Source: SAR324 cluster bacterium REDSEA-S27_B3
GTDB taxonomy: Bacteria > SAR324 > NAC60-12
Length of the DNA: 64,000 nucleotides
Assembly: GCA_001627865.1 (NCBI GenBank)
Contig: LUQO01000003.1
Location: forward strand, 45,492-109,491
Direction of reading: 5' to 3'
Of this stretch, positions 37,217-46,405 are shown piece by piece (position 1 is the stretch's first letter; each line of letters starts with the position of its first letter). The translations under genes and the position numbers were made by a program. The notes under the pieces were generated by a model. It was not told the origin of the DNA and made no database searches. It saw only the letters and a program-made list of their open reading frames with translations.

Positions 37217-38530
37217 ATGCGCTTTAAAGTAATCGGCTGGAATTTCAGAAAAACACCCATAGAGGTCCGGGAAAACCTCGCTTTGACTAAAGAGCAGCAG
37301 ATAGAACTGGGAGGCAGTCTTGTAAACCGCTTCAATCTGGATGGTGTAGCAATCCTGAGCACATGCAACCGCACAGAATTTTTCCTGATCAACGCAGAAC
37401 AGCAGCTGGAACAGATTATAGAAATGCTGCAGAAATACTGGAAAAATTCAGATCTGAAAGAAAGTGTTTACACATTTAGTGATTTAGATGCTGCAAAGCA
37501 TCTATTCAGAGTCGCGTCCAGTTTAGACTCCATGGTACTTGGAGAACCCCAAATACTTGGCCAACTCAAAGATTCATTTCAGAATTTCAGTCAAGCCGGC
37601 CTGACGGGGAAACTGCTTCATCATCTATTTACACGAGCATTTTCTACAGCAAAGCGAGTCCGTACAGAAACCACTGTTGCAAGTAACGCCGTTTCTGTCA
37701 GTTATGCTGCTGTAGAACTTGCTAAACATATTTTTGAAGATTTGTCTAAACAAACTGTGATGGTGATTGGAGCAGGAGAAATGGCGGAACTGGCCCTTCA
37801 ACACCTCATGCGGAACGGACTGTCGGATCTATATGTAACAAACAGGACTTTTTCCTGTGCTGCTGAGCTTGCTGAAAAATATAAAGGGGTAGCTGTTCCT
37901 TTTGAAAATCTCAGTCGGCATCTTCATCGAGCAGATATTGTCATCAGCTCAACCGGCGCACGAAGCTATATCATTTCACCCGAACTTGTGAAACATTGTT
38001 TGCATCAGCGCAAGGGTGATCCCATGTTTTTTATTGATATTGCTGTTCCAAGGGATATTGACCCTGAAATCAATAAGTTGCATGGAACGTTCTGCTATGA
38101 TATCGATGATTTACAAGCTATTGTTTCTCAAAATCAGGAAGAACGGCAGAAACAATCATTAAAGGCAGAAGAAATTGTTGAAGAAGAATTACTGAAGTTA
38201 AATCTATGGTTTAAGTCACTTTCCGCAGTTCCGACAATCAGAAGTCTGCGCAAGGCATTCCATTCCACTGCAGAAGAGGAACTGAATAAAGTATTTCGGC
38301 GAATGAAAAATCTGCCTGATTCTGAACGCAAAGAAATTGAGCAATTTGTTCATCGGCTTGTACATAAACTTTTGCATGATCCTTCACGCAACCTTAAGGA
38401 ACTCTCAAAAGAAGAAGACGCGCACCTATATTTGGAATCAATTGAAAAATTGTTTGACCTGAGCCCTGCTCCGTTAATATACGATAAAAGTTCAGAGCAA
38501 AAGCCAAGACTTAAAATTGTAAAATCCTGA
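37217..38530 (+). CDS. hemA: Glutamyl-tRNA reductase
   Basis: First committed step of C5-pathway tetrapyrrole synthesis. Catalytic Cys50 is in ILSTCNRTEFFL. The NADPH domain has VIGAGEMAELAL, and the block GEPQILGQLKDSF is intact. 437 residues including the C-terminal dimerisation helices. It is followed 3 bases later by hemC. The CcsA/HemX-like gene that often precedes hemA is elsewhere, at 12902. Confidence 0.96.
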   Translation: MRFKVIGWNFRKTPIEVRENLALTKEQQIELGGSLVNRFNLDGVAILSTCNRTEFFLINAEQQLEQIIEMLQKYWKNSDLKESVYTFSDLDAAKHLFRVASSLDSMVLGEPQILGQLKDSFQNFSQAGLTGKLLHHLFTRAFSTAKRVRTETTVASNAVSVSYAAVELAKHIFEDLSKQTVMVIGAGEMAELALQHLMRNGLSDLYVTNRTFSCAAELAEKYKGVAVPFENLSRHLHRADIVISSTGARSYIISPELVKHCLHQRKGDPMFFIDIAVPRDIDPEINKLHGTFCYDIDDLQAIVSQNQEERQKQSLKAEEIVEEELLKLNLWFKSLSAVPTIRSLRKAFHSTAEEELNKVFRRMKNLPDSERKEIEQFVHRLVHKLLHDPSRNLKELSKEEDAHLYLESIEKLFDLSPAPLIYDKSSEQKPRLKIVKS

Positions 38531-38533
38531 CGC

Positions 38534-39496
38534 ATGCCCAACGCTTTATCAAAAAGCGGCAAAAAAAATCCCACCTTAACTATCGCAACCCGTGGAAGCA
38601 CCCTTGCTCTCTGGCAAGCAAATTGGGTAAAAAACAATATACTGAAACAGAATTCTGAAATCACAGTTGAAATATTAACTGTAACCACGGCCGGTGACCG
38701 CAATCAGCAGCAACCTCTTTCAGAGATTGGAGGAAAAGGGCTGTTTGTCAAAGAGTTGGAAAATGCTTTGCTTGACGGTCGAGCTGATCTTGCAGTTCAC
38801 AGCATGAAAGATGTAACCGGTTTTTTACCGGAAGGATTGGAAATTTCTGTGATTGCTGCAAGGGATGACCCCGGAGATGCCTGGATCAGCCCAAAACATG
38901 GGACCTTCCACAAATTCCCCAAAGGAGCTGTTGTTGGAACAAGTTCATTGCGTCGAACAGCGTTCTTGAAACATCACAGACCTGGTATAAAAGTACACAG
39001 TTTGCGCGGTAATGTACCTACAAGGCTTGGCAAACTGGATCAGGGAGAAGTTGATGCCATCATTTTGGCAGTTGCAGGATTAAAGAGAATAAATCTTGAG
39101 ACTCGTATCACTGAAGTACTGCCGATGGAATGGATGCTGCCTGCTATTGGACAGGGTGTAATTGGGATTGAAACTAGAGTGGGTGATGAAGAAACCCTGC
39201 GTTGTATTCATCATATTCATGATGCTGCAACTCATGACTGTCTGCTTGCAGAACGATCTTTGCTGACGGAGCTTGAAGGTAATTGTCAAATTCCATTGGC
39301 TGGATATTGCATCAATAAAGGAGATGAGTTACATTTGCAGGCCGCTCTTTGTGATCCTGATGGTAAATCGATGTTACGATACGAAGCACAGGCACAACCC
39401 CATAATGCTGTCAGTCTGGGAAAGCATGTGGCTGAATGGATGCTCAATAATGGCGGAGATGAAATATTGCACAAGTCACGAGCTGCAATAACATGA
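38534..39496 (+). CDS. hemC: Hydroxymethylbilane synthase
   Basis: Porphobilinogen deaminase. The dipyrromethane cofactor attaches to Cys251 in ELEGNCQIPLAGY. Substrate-binding blocks include IATRGSTLALWQA, HSMKDV and TSSLRR, and LRGNVPTRLGKL is present. 320 residues. Coupled to hemA. Confidence 0.96.
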   Translation: MPNALSKSGKKNPTLTIATRGSTLALWQANWVKNNILKQNSEITVEILTVTTAGDRNQQQPLSEIGGKGLFVKELENALLDGRADLAVHSMKDVTGFLPEGLEISVIAARDDPGDAWISPKHGTFHKFPKGAVVGTSSLRRTAFLKHHRPGIKVHSLRGNVPTRLGKLDQGEVDAIILAVAGLKRINLETRITEVLPMEWMLPAIGQGVIGIETRVGDEETLRCIHHIHDAATHDCLLAERSLLTELEGNCQIPLAGYCINKGDELHLQAALCDPDGKSMLRYEAQAQPHNAVSLGKHVAEWMLNNGGDEILHKSRAAIT

Positions 39497-39549
39497 CTAA
39501 GATGACTTGATTTTCACAGCATTTAGCTCAAATAGACAGGCTTTATCAA

Positions 39550-40935
39550 ATGAGTATTTTTTGGAAAATTGCAGTAATCGGTTCCGGACCCGCAGGTTTT
39601 TATGCTGCCGGGGAACTTTTCAGGCAGCAGTCCTGGTCCATAAAAGTGGACATGTTTGACCGCCTCCCGACTCCTTTTGGACTGGTGAGAGGAGGTGTTG
39701 CTCCAGATCATCAGAAAATTAAATCTGTTACAAAAATATACAACCGCATTGCCGAAAACGAAAACTTCAGGTTTTTTGGAAATGTTGAATTTGGCAGGGA
39801 TATTCACAGGTCAGATTTACTTGAGCTTTATGACGCGGTAATATATTCAGTAGGAAGCCCATCTGACCGTTCGCTTGGAATTCCTGGTGAGGATTTACCA
39901 GGCAGCCATTCTGCCACAGAGTTTGTGGCCTGGTATAACGGACATCCGGATTTTCGTAATCATAAGTTCGACTTGTCTGTAAAAGATGCCTTTGTGATAG
40001 GTATGGGCAATGTGGCGCTTGATGTGGCACGTATTCTGGCAAAAACCCCGGAGGAGTTGTCCAAAACCGACATCACGGACTATGCGCTGGAGTCGCTGTA
40101 TGAAAGTAAGATTGAAGATATTTGGCTGGTAGGAAGACGCGGGCCACTGCAGGCGGCATTCACACCGGTTGAAGCCAGAGAGTTTTTGGAACTGGATAAT
40201 GCCGATGTTGTGTTGGAGGGAGGTCCATTTGAATTGGACAAAGCAAGCCAGCTCATTCTTGAAACTGAAGCCAGCAAAGATACAAAGAAAAATATTGAAA
40301 TTCTTAAGCAAATTTCAGCTAAAAAATCTTCTGATAAAAATAGGCGTGTACATTTCCTCTTTCTTGCCTCTCCGCTCGAAATTATGGGAGAAGGAAGAGT
40401 TGAGAAAATCAGGATGGTAAAAAATAAATTAGTGAAACAGGATGACGGCAGTTTGCGTCCCAAAGCAACCGATGAAATTATTGAAGAAAATGCAGGATTA
40501 ATTTTTCGCTCAATCGGATATCATGGCAAACCTCTTGTTGATGTGCCATTTGATCAGAAGTCCGGAACTATTCCTAATGAGTCAGGACAAGTCATAGATT
40601 CAGATGATTCGAATTCACTCCTCAGCCGTGAGTACGTTACGGGATGGATCAAGCGTGGTCCAACAGGAGTGATCGGCACCAATAAGCAGGACGCTGTGGA
40701 AACCGTTCACCGTTTGCTTGAAGCTTTTCTTCAGGAAAAAATTGAGCCACGGCAAACATCCAATAGCTCAGAAATTGAATCATTGCTTGAATCACGAAAT
40801 GTAGATTATGTATCTTTTGAAGACTGGAAGCTGCTTGATGAACATGAAACTGAGACGGGACTGGCACAGGATCGTCCAAGAGTGAAGGTGACTGCTATTG
40901 ATGAAATGCTTGAAATAATCATGGATAAAAGGTGA
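39550..40935 (+). CDS. Ferredoxin-NADP reductase, adrenodoxin-reductase type
   Basis: FAD- and NADPH-binding flavoprotein, 461 residues, of the FprA/adrenodoxin reductase family. The FAD motif is VIGSGPAGFYAAGELF, with the family block PTPFGLVRGGVAPDHQKIK. The NADPH motif is IGMGNVALDVARIL, and the C-terminal FAD contact is GWIKRGPTGVIGTNK. It moves electrons between NADPH and a ferredoxin. It lies 53 bases after hemC on the same strand, so a link to heme or Fe-S metabolism is plausible but not shown. Confidence 0.9.
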   Translation: MSIFWKIAVIGSGPAGFYAAGELFRQQSWSIKVDMFDRLPTPFGLVRGGVAPDHQKIKSVTKIYNRIAENENFRFFGNVEFGRDIHRSDLLELYDAVIYSVGSPSDRSLGIPGEDLPGSHSATEFVAWYNGHPDFRNHKFDLSVKDAFVIGMGNVALDVARILAKTPEELSKTDITDYALESLYESKIEDIWLVGRRGPLQAAFTPVEAREFLELDNADVVLEGGPFELDKASQLILETEASKDTKKNIEILKQISAKKSSDKNRRVHFLFLASPLEIMGEGRVEKIRMVKNKLVKQDDGSLRPKATDEIIEENAGLIFRSIGYHGKPLVDVPFDQKSGTIPNESGQVIDSDDSNSLLSREYVTGWIKRGPTGVIGTNKQDAVETVHRLLEAFLQEKIEPRQTSNSSEIESLLESRNVDYVSFEDWKLLDEHETETGLAQDRPRVKVTAIDEMLEIIMDKR

Positions 40936-40944
40936 TTCAAAGTT

Positions 40945-42108
40945 TCAACTGTCAAAACCAACCGCGTCTGCCACATTCTTAATACTGTCCTGTTCAAGCA
41001 ATTGTGACAGCTCACGTTTAATTCTCCTTACCAATCCCGGACCTTCATAGATCAGCGCAGTATAAATCTGCACCGCAGCAGCCCCAGCCCGGATTTTTTC
41101 ATAAGCATCCTCGCCGTTAAAGATGCCTCCCACTCCGATGATTGTCACTTCTTTTCCTAATTCCTTAAATAAAGTCCGGATCACTTCAGTGCTGCGTGCC
41201 TTGAGTGGTTTACCGCTGAGTCCTCCCTGCTCAATTTTCAGGCTGCTTTTCAGCTGTGAACGATCCATCGTGGTGTTGGTGGCAATAACCCCCTGAATTG
41301 GGAATTGCTGAATAACCCTAACACAGTTTCCCAGTCCCTCCTCATCCATGTCCGGAGACAGTTTAACCAGCAAAGGGGTTTTCCGGAAGTGATTCTGATC
41401 CAGTTTTTCACGACATGAACAAACAGACTCCAGCAACCCACTCAGCATTTCTTTTTGCTGCAACTTTCGCAAATCTTCTGTGTTCGGAGAGCTGACATTG
41501 ATTGTGAAATAATCAGCAAAGGGATGAAGCGCGCTGAGGGCGGAAACAAAATCTTCATTGGCCTTTTGCAGAGGAGTGTCCTTATTTTTACCAATGTTTA
41601 TGCCGAGTATCCCGGATGCAATATTAGCCGGATAATCGCCGGATTGGTCTATTAAATCAGCCTCATCCGGATTGATTTTTTTTGTTCCGGAGACAAGCCT
41701 TTCTGCCATTTTCCATACACCTTGATTATTGAAGCCCAGGCGGTTGATCAAGGCCTGATCCTCAGGCAGCCGGAAAATACGGGGTTTAGGATTGCCTGAT
41801 TGAGAACGTGGAGTGACAGTGCCTATTTCAGTAAATCCAAAACCAAGCGCGAACATGGCAGGATGTATGCGTCCGTCTTTATCAAATCCCGCCGCAAGAC
41901 CTATTGGATTTTGTACATTTTTTCCAAAAAGCTTAGTACGCAGGATTGGTTGTTCCTCCCGGAATTGCCAACGTAAAAAAGGGTTAATTCCGGGAAACTT
42001 TGAAACGATCTCAACCAACGAGAGCATCCGTTCATGTGCTGTCTCCGCGTCACTCGAAAAAAAGAGAGGCCTCAGTTTACGAAAAATAAAATTAACTGAG
42101 GAATTCAT
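40945..42108 (-). CDS. pyrD: Dihydroorotate dehydrogenase (quinone)
   Basis: Class 2, membrane-associated enzyme of pyrimidine synthesis. The catalytic serine is in NVSSPNTEDLR. FMN and substrate blocks include NPIGLAAGFDKDG, NRLGFNNQG, GGLSGKPLK and IGVGGIFNGEDA. I start at ATG 42108 (387 residues), which gives the expected amphipathic N-terminal helix. The frame stays open further upstream inside the AMMECR1 gene, but that part is not homologous. It overlaps the AMMECR1 gene by 17 bases. Confidence 0.93.
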   Translation of the reverse strand: MNSSVNFIFRKLRPLFFSSDAETAHERMLSLVEIVSKFPGINPFLRWQFREEQPILRTKLFGKNVQNPIGLAAGFDKDGRIHPAMFALGFGFTEIGTVTPRSQSGNPKPRIFRLPEDQALINRLGFNNQGVWKMAERLVSGTKKINPDEADLIDQSGDYPANIASGILGINIGKNKDTPLQKANEDFVSALSALHPFADYFTINVSSPNTEDLRKLQQKEMLSGLLESVCSCREKLDQNHFRKTPLLVKLSPDMDEEGLGNCVRVIQQFPIQGVIATNTTMDRSQLKSSLKIEQGGLSGKPLKARSTEVIRTLFKELGKEVTIIGVGGIFNGEDAYEKIRAGAAAVQIYTALIYEGPGLVRRIKRELSQLLEQDSIKNVADAVGFDS

Positions 42109-42658
42109 TTTCATCCCATGCTTCAGACTCGAAGACGTAAAGGTCAGCTTCCTCATCACGCCAGCTGCCTTCAGGCAAATCTGCCTTGCGGCACAGTTGA
42201 TCAAGGAATGTTTCACGGTCCCATCCGTTTGAAACTGCCACTTCCGGTAAAAAAAGCGCTCCCTGATCACCTATGTTGAGCATCACGCCATGTTTCCCGA
42301 TTTCAACATTTTCAGGTTTTGAAGATTTCAACGGGGAAAGTACATTAATCTCAATAAACAGTTCAGGTAACTCATAGATAGTCACTGAAGGAAAACGTGA
42401 ATCATCCACCGCAGAGGATATTGCTGTTTTTGCAACCGCTTCAATTAAAGAGTAACGTGGTTTTGACTGACCGATACATCCGCGTAAATCACCGGTTTCT
42501 CTATTCCTCAAAGTTACAAATACTGCACGTTTTTGGCGCAATTCAGCAGACTCAGTAGAAAATTCAATGTGTTGTCCGCTATCCAGATAATTTCCCAGAG
42601 ATTCCCTTGCCACAAGTAAAAGTTTGAGCCTGTTTTCTGAGGAGTACTGAGATGTCAT
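42092..42658 (-). CDS. AMMECR1-domain protein
   Basis: A 188-residue protein of the conserved AMMECR1 family, whose biochemical role is unclear. The diagnostic motif LRGCIGQ is present, followed by SRFPSVTIYELPELFIEINVL in family order and LFLPEVAVSNGWDRETFLDQL near the end. It lies upstream of and overlaps pyrD, suggesting translational coupling. Confidence 0.9.
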   Translation of the reverse strand: MTSQYSSENRLKLLLVARESLGNYLDSGQHIEFSTESAELRQKRAVFVTLRNRETGDLRGCIGQSKPRYSLIEAVAKTAISSAVDDSRFPSVTIYELPELFIEINVLSPLKSSKPENVEIGKHGVMLNIGDQGALFLPEVAVSNGWDRETFLDQLCRKADLPEGSWRDEEADLYVFESEAWDENEFLS

Positions 42659-42758
42659 AAGTTCACGTTTTACAGTGAGTTAACTGCTGATGAATCCATA
42701 CTAAAGTGTAGCATGAATTTGAGGATTAAAAAAAACTTCAATTTACATTATATTTTGC

Positions 42759-42786
42759 TTGACATTTATATTTGAAATAATATAGT
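42759..42786 (+). promoter_or_regulatory. Strong candidate sigma70 promoter
   Basis: Perfect TTGACA (42759-42764), 16-base spacer and TATAGT (42781-42786), 166 bases upstream of the lipoprotein start. One of the best promoter matches in the window. The transcript would begin near 42792 and immediately form two hairpins: TCGAAG/CTTCGA (42793-42808) and GAGTT/AACTC (42811-42825). Confidence 0.65.
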
Positions 42787-42952
42787 GAGCATTCGAAGTT
42801 GTCTTCGATGGAGTTGTGACAACTCTTATTGAATTGCAACTAAGCTGTTTTTCATCAATGCTCGGTCAAAAGAAAGCATAATCCTTATACTGATCTGATT
42901 TAGTTGACGATGGAAAAAGAAGCATTGGTTTAAATTTCACTAAGGAGGAAAA

Positions 42953-44560
42953 ATGAGGTTCAATCATCTAATCGTAATTATCAGCATGACTCTGTTTATT
43001 GCTGCATGTGCCAAAAAAGATGACAGCAGCAGTAGCAGCAGTAGCAGCAGTAGCAGCAGTTCCACTGATTCAAGTATGGTAGCAGCAATGCCCAGCAATC
43101 TGGCAGTCTCCTCAAATACTGAATCCGGTTCAAGCGTAAGCAGTAGGACTGCTGGACGTACATCTTCAAGTGAGATTAGTGACGACAGTGACCCCAAAAA
43201 GCATAAGGACAAGGTTGCCCGCCTAGAGGCAGTCTTAAATTCTGATGACATCAATCAGTGTCATAAGGCCATTCCCAAAAAAATGAAGGGATCAGGCGGT
43301 AAATATGTGTCCTGTTATGGGCCGGAACTGGCTTTTGTAAATCATCCGAATTATTCCGCAGGGCAAGGACAAGACAATTCGACGTTACCAACGGGTGATC
43401 TTGGAATCTGGACAGCTTACAATGATAACACAACTCAGGAAGCCTGCTCCGTTGGACAGATGAACCTGTTGATGGATAAAGCTGGACGAAAAGTTGATTT
43501 AGCAATGGGCATCACCGCTATGATGGTTTGCGCCGCAAAGAATGACAACCTGACTAAACCGTCTGTTGATGGTGATGCGCTGGATGTGACGGCTTCTGTT
43601 GCCAAAACACAGGTGAAAGAAAAACGAGGTGGAATGGAGGTCACTTCTGCAACTCTTAAACGAAGTACCGTTGCAAGCACTGGTAAGATTAAATACACGT
43701 CAAAGCTTACAGGGAGTTTTACCTATACAGAGGGTAGTACGACTAGCAGCCAAAGCTTTAAAATCAAGTTTCAGCACGTTCCGGAAACAGATTCCAAAGA
43801 CAGTGTAAAGGCCGGAGAAGGTCTTGTGCAGATGTGGCAGGAAGGAATCAGTGAAACTGATGGAAATTGTGGCGGAACAACCCTCGATGTTGTAACTTCT
43901 GTGGCCTACAAAAACACCTCAGACAATCTTAGCTTTCGTGCAGTCAAAGCCAAGTTTCCAGATAACATGTCAAGTGATGATTTTTTCAATTCTAGCGATG
44001 GCGAAGTTGTTGGAATTTCCGCACAGGAATCATCTACAGGTTCAGGATGGTGTGCTGACCTGAATATTATTCGCGCGAATGTGGATAAGGATGGATTCGG
44101 TAAAGTCGGCTATGCCTGGCAGGCAGGTAAAATGGACGGATATACACGGACATTCAACATTAAGACTGTCTATAACAGTGCAGATAATCAAACTGGCAAT
44201 GCCTATTTTGGCTTTAATCCGCATCCGGACAACAGCAGCGGAACAAATAAATATCGTACCACCAACATTGACCGCATGATCTGCAACTGGGCTGGACCGG
44301 GCCAAGCCCAGGGTCGAACAGGTGTGGCAAAAGTACAACGCCAGCAGCTGAGCTATGACAGCACTAATAATGTCTGGAAATCTTCTTCAGACAATATTAC
44401 ATTTGCTCCAACAAATGATTGTAACTTTGATAACTCATCTAATTCCTCTACCACTTTTGGAGGTTCAGGTGCAAGCATTACCAACAATCTAATAAGTATT
44501 TCAGATTTCCAGACAAATTTTGGTTCACAGCCAACCAAACCTTCCCCAACTCTGGAATAA
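42953..44560 (+). CDS. Lipoprotein with poly-Ser linker
   Basis: A 535-residue predicted lipoprotein of unknown function. The signal ends in the lipobox IAAC (Cys19). A run of 13 serines (residues 25-37) follows, and a Ser/Thr-rich linker continues to about residue 80. The rest is polar, Gly/Ser/Asn-rich and probably beta-structured. Pairs of cysteines (for example NQCHKAI with VSCYG, EACSVGQ with MVCAAK, DGNCGG with GWCAD, MICNW with NDCNF) suggest disulfides and thus an exported location. It has a very strong ribosome site (AAGGAGG) and a strong promoter with a 160-base leader. Expected to be abundant. Confidence 0.7.
   Translation: MRFNHLIVIISMTLFIAACAKKDDSSSSSSSSSSSSSTDSSMVAAMPSNLAVSSNTESGSSVSSRTAGRTSSSEISDDSDPKKHKDKVARLEAVLNSDDINQCHKAIPKKMKGSGGKYVSCYGPELAFVNHPNYSAGQGQDNSTLPTGDLGIWTAYNDNTTQEACSVGQMNLLMDKAGRKVDLAMGITAMMVCAAKNDNLTKPSVDGDALDVTASVAKTQVKEKRGGMEVTSATLKRSTVASTGKIKYTSKLTGSFTYTEGSTTSSQSFKIKFQHVPETDSKDSVKAGEGLVQMWQEGISETDGNCGGTTLDVVTSVAYKNTSDNLSFRAVKAKFPDNMSSDDFFNSSDGEVVGISAQESSTGSGWCADLNIIRANVDKDGFGKVGYAWQAGKMDGYTRTFNIKTVYNSADNQTGNAYFGFNPHPDNSSGTNKYRTTNIDRMICNWAGPGQAQGRTGVAKVQRQQLSYDSTNNVWKSSSDNITFAPTNDCNFDNSSNSSTTFGGSGASITNNLISISDFQTNFGSQPTKPSPTLE
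43025..43060 (+). repeat. Tandem AGCAGCAGT x4 repeat
   Basis: Four perfect copies of a 9-base unit, in frame, encoding 12 of the 13 serines just after the lipidated cysteine of the lipoprotein gene. Confidence 0.9.
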
Positions 44561-44573
44561 TCTCACCTTAAAT

Positions 44574-44611
44574 AAGCTTCGCCCTGCTCATCCCGAGCAG
44601 GGCAAAAGCTT
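44574..44611 (+). terminator. Hairpin, probable terminator
   Basis: A perfect 9-base-pair stem, GCCCTGCTC with GAGCAGGGC (44581-44603), 5-base loop. It is flanked by AAGCTT copies that can extend the stem. No long T-run follows, so its strength is uncertain. It lies 20 bases after the lipoprotein stop codon. Confidence 0.6.
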
Positions 44612-44690
44612 TACACTGATTTTAGCCCACTAAATAAAGTTCTGGTGAGTCACGCAATCTCATAATTTATTGAAATTAATGACTACGCCT

Positions 44691-44718
44691 CGTCATTTCG
44701 ACCGAAGGGAGAGATCTG
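44691..44718. repeat. REP-like dispersed-repeat fragment
   Basis: Contains CGTCATTTCGACCGAAGG followed by GAGAGATCT. This resembles the arm of short intergenic palindromic repeats widespread in bacterial genomes. Only one arm is present here. Confidence 0.4.
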
Positions 44719-44878
44719 ACAAAGTACTGATATAGAATAAGACCCCTCACTTACGTTCTGGAAAACTCGACCATGTTTGAGACTGTTGTGTATAGTTTTT
44801 AACAAGCAAAGACTTGCCGTTATTTTTGGATAGTGGATAATGGCGTCGTTTAAGTTTAACTTGAGTCCAATTCAACCA

Positions 44879-45670
44879 ATGAGTTACCAAACCATTAAAC
44901 TTACAATTGACAAGCAAAGGATTGCCACCCTCACCCTTAACCGCCCTGAAGTACACAATGTTTTAAGCCTTGAAATGATCCGTGAACTGCGTCATGTCAC
45001 TGCTGAAATAAATTCAAATCCGGAGCCTCGTGCAGTGATTCTCACAGGTTCCGGAAAGTCTTTTTGCGCGGGTGCTGATTTACGCTGGATGCAGAAGATA
45101 TCTACTCAAAAACGTGCGGATAGAATTGCTGAAGCAACTGAATTATCAGAAATGCTGAATGAGTTAGATCAACTCAACAAGCCCCTTATCGGTAAGATAA
45201 ATGGACATTCATTTGGAGGTGCAATCGGTCTGATTGCCTGCTGTGATTTTTCAATTGCAGTGGAAGAAGCTGAATTTTCGTTGACAGAAGTTATGCTGGG
45301 CCTGCTGCCCGTCACAATTTCCCCCTTTGTAATACGCCGTATCGGAGCTGCAAACGCACGGCGCGTGATGCTAAACGCACACAGGTTTTCTGCACAAGAA
45401 GCCATTCAGCTTGGTTTGGTGGCAAAAGCTGTTGCCAGGCAATCACTTGAGGAGGAAATCAAGAAGGAAACAACAGAACTACTGCGCTGTGCTCCTGAAG
45501 CTGTTTCTGCCACAAAGCATCTTATCTCGGAAGTGCGTGGGAAGGAGCCTCAGGCTGTTCGAGGCTTCACAATTGAAAAGCTGGCCGATGCATGGGAAAC
45601 TGAATCAGTCAAAGAAGGCATAGACGCGTTTTTCAGCAAACGCAAACCTGCATGGAACAAGGATAAATAA
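44879..45670 (+). CDS. Crotonase, methylglutaconyl-CoA hydratase-like
   Basis: Enoyl-CoA hydratase/isomerase superfamily, 263 residues from the ATG at 44879. MSYQTIKLTIDKQRIATLTLNRP is where family similarity begins. An in-frame ATG at 44840 would add 13 unconserved residues and has only a GGAT-type ribosome site. Oxyanion segments are GKSFCAGADLRWM and NGHSFGGAIGLIACCD. Only the second catalytic glutamate is kept (SLTEVMLGLLP), and VTISPFVIRRIG follows. That is the pattern of LiuC-type methylglutaconyl-CoA hydratases of leucine breakdown. No other leucine-degradation gene is nearby. Confidence 0.82.
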   Translation: MSYQTIKLTIDKQRIATLTLNRPEVHNVLSLEMIRELRHVTAEINSNPEPRAVILTGSGKSFCAGADLRWMQKISTQKRADRIAEATELSEMLNELDQLNKPLIGKINGHSFGGAIGLIACCDFSIAVEEAEFSLTEVMLGLLPVTISPFVIRRIGAANARRVMLNAHRFSAQEAIQLGLVAKAVARQSLEEEIKKETTELLRCAPEAVSATKHLISEVRGKEPQAVRGFTIEKLADAWETESVKEGIDAFFSKRKPAWNKDK

Positions 45671-45677
45671 TCAACAG

Positions 45678-46361
45678 ATGACAAGAAAAATGATTGATAA
45701 CTTGATCAAAATGAGCCGCAGATTAGTGTTTTCGTTTTTATGCATAATGCTGGCAATCACCATTGAAGTCTGTGCTCAGAAAAAATCAGAATCCTCTGAA
45801 ACACATTCTGAAGATCATGATGTATTTCAATCTGAAGATCATGATTCATCCACACCAACTGTATTTGGTGGTGTAGGTAGAAAATTCCCAACCTGGCAAG
45901 CTGGATTGGATCTGATAGTCCTTGGGAATCCTCATTACAGTGCCTTCAGGAATCAACTCAAAATGGGTAATCGTGTGCTTTGGGGAGAGTGGTGGGGAAA
46001 TGACTTATGGGGAATAAAGCTTCTGCATTCGGAACAATCTTTCAACATGTTCAGTTCCAGCGGCAACAGTCAGGAATCAAATACCAGACATCTAGGAATT
46101 CTGGCGAAAGTGCAGCACCCTTTGTCGGTTGACATGAAAATCAGCGGGGGGATCGGTATGGCCAACACTGAATTTACACTGGGGAGTCAAAGTAAATATG
46201 GGAACTCTCTGGTTTCAGAATTCAGGATTGGAATGGAACTTTTTCCCGACTTCTGGACTGAAGCAGGTTTTTTAACCATTGATGGCGCCAGCGGAAGCGG
46301 ATCTGAAGATCAACGTCTTGGTTCTTCAAGTTATCTGATTGGATTAAGCTACGGATTCTGA
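45678..46361 (+). CDS. Exported protein, probable small outer-membrane barrel
   Basis: A 227-residue exported protein I do not recognise. A signal segment (LVFSFLCIMLAITIEVCA) is followed by an acidic linker with two copies of SEDHD. The remainder alternates polar and hydrophobic residues as in a beta-barrel, has many Gly, Trp and Phe, and ends in YLIGLSYGF with a terminal Phe, a typical outer-membrane insertion signal. The true start may be an internal ATG (MSRRLVF). It follows the crotonase by 7 bases. Confidence 0.6.
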   Translation: MTRKMIDNLIKMSRRLVFSFLCIMLAITIEVCAQKKSESSETHSEDHDVFQSEDHDSSTPTVFGGVGRKFPTWQAGLDLIVLGNPHYSAFRNQLKMGNRVLWGEWWGNDLWGIKLLHSEQSFNMFSSSGNSQESNTRHLGILAKVQHPLSVDMKISGGIGMANTEFTLGSQSKYGNSLVSEFRIGMELFPDFWTEAGFLTIDGASGSGSEDQRLGSSSYLIGLSYGF

Positions 46362-46405
46362 ACTGTATAAGATCAAACACATAAAATAATCAGGAAAGAA
46401 ATAAC

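Larger units (their letters stand above)
44561..44878. other. Intergenic region after the Ser-rich lipoprotein gene
   Basis: About 318 bases holding the terminator-like hairpin at 44574-44611 and the REP-like fragment at 44691-44718. If the crotonase starts at 44840, the last 39 bases are coding. No clear promoter was identified. Confidence 0.5.

Noticed and set aside
42109..42270. Upstream extension of the pyrD frame
   Set aside because: The extra 54 codons lie inside the AMMECR1 gene and do not resemble PyrD N-termini.
44798..44940. Imperfect repeat ACAAGCAAAGACTTGCC / ACAAGCAAAGGATTGCC around the start of the second crotonase gene
   Set aside because: Short and isolated; best explained by chance, with no further similarity on either side.
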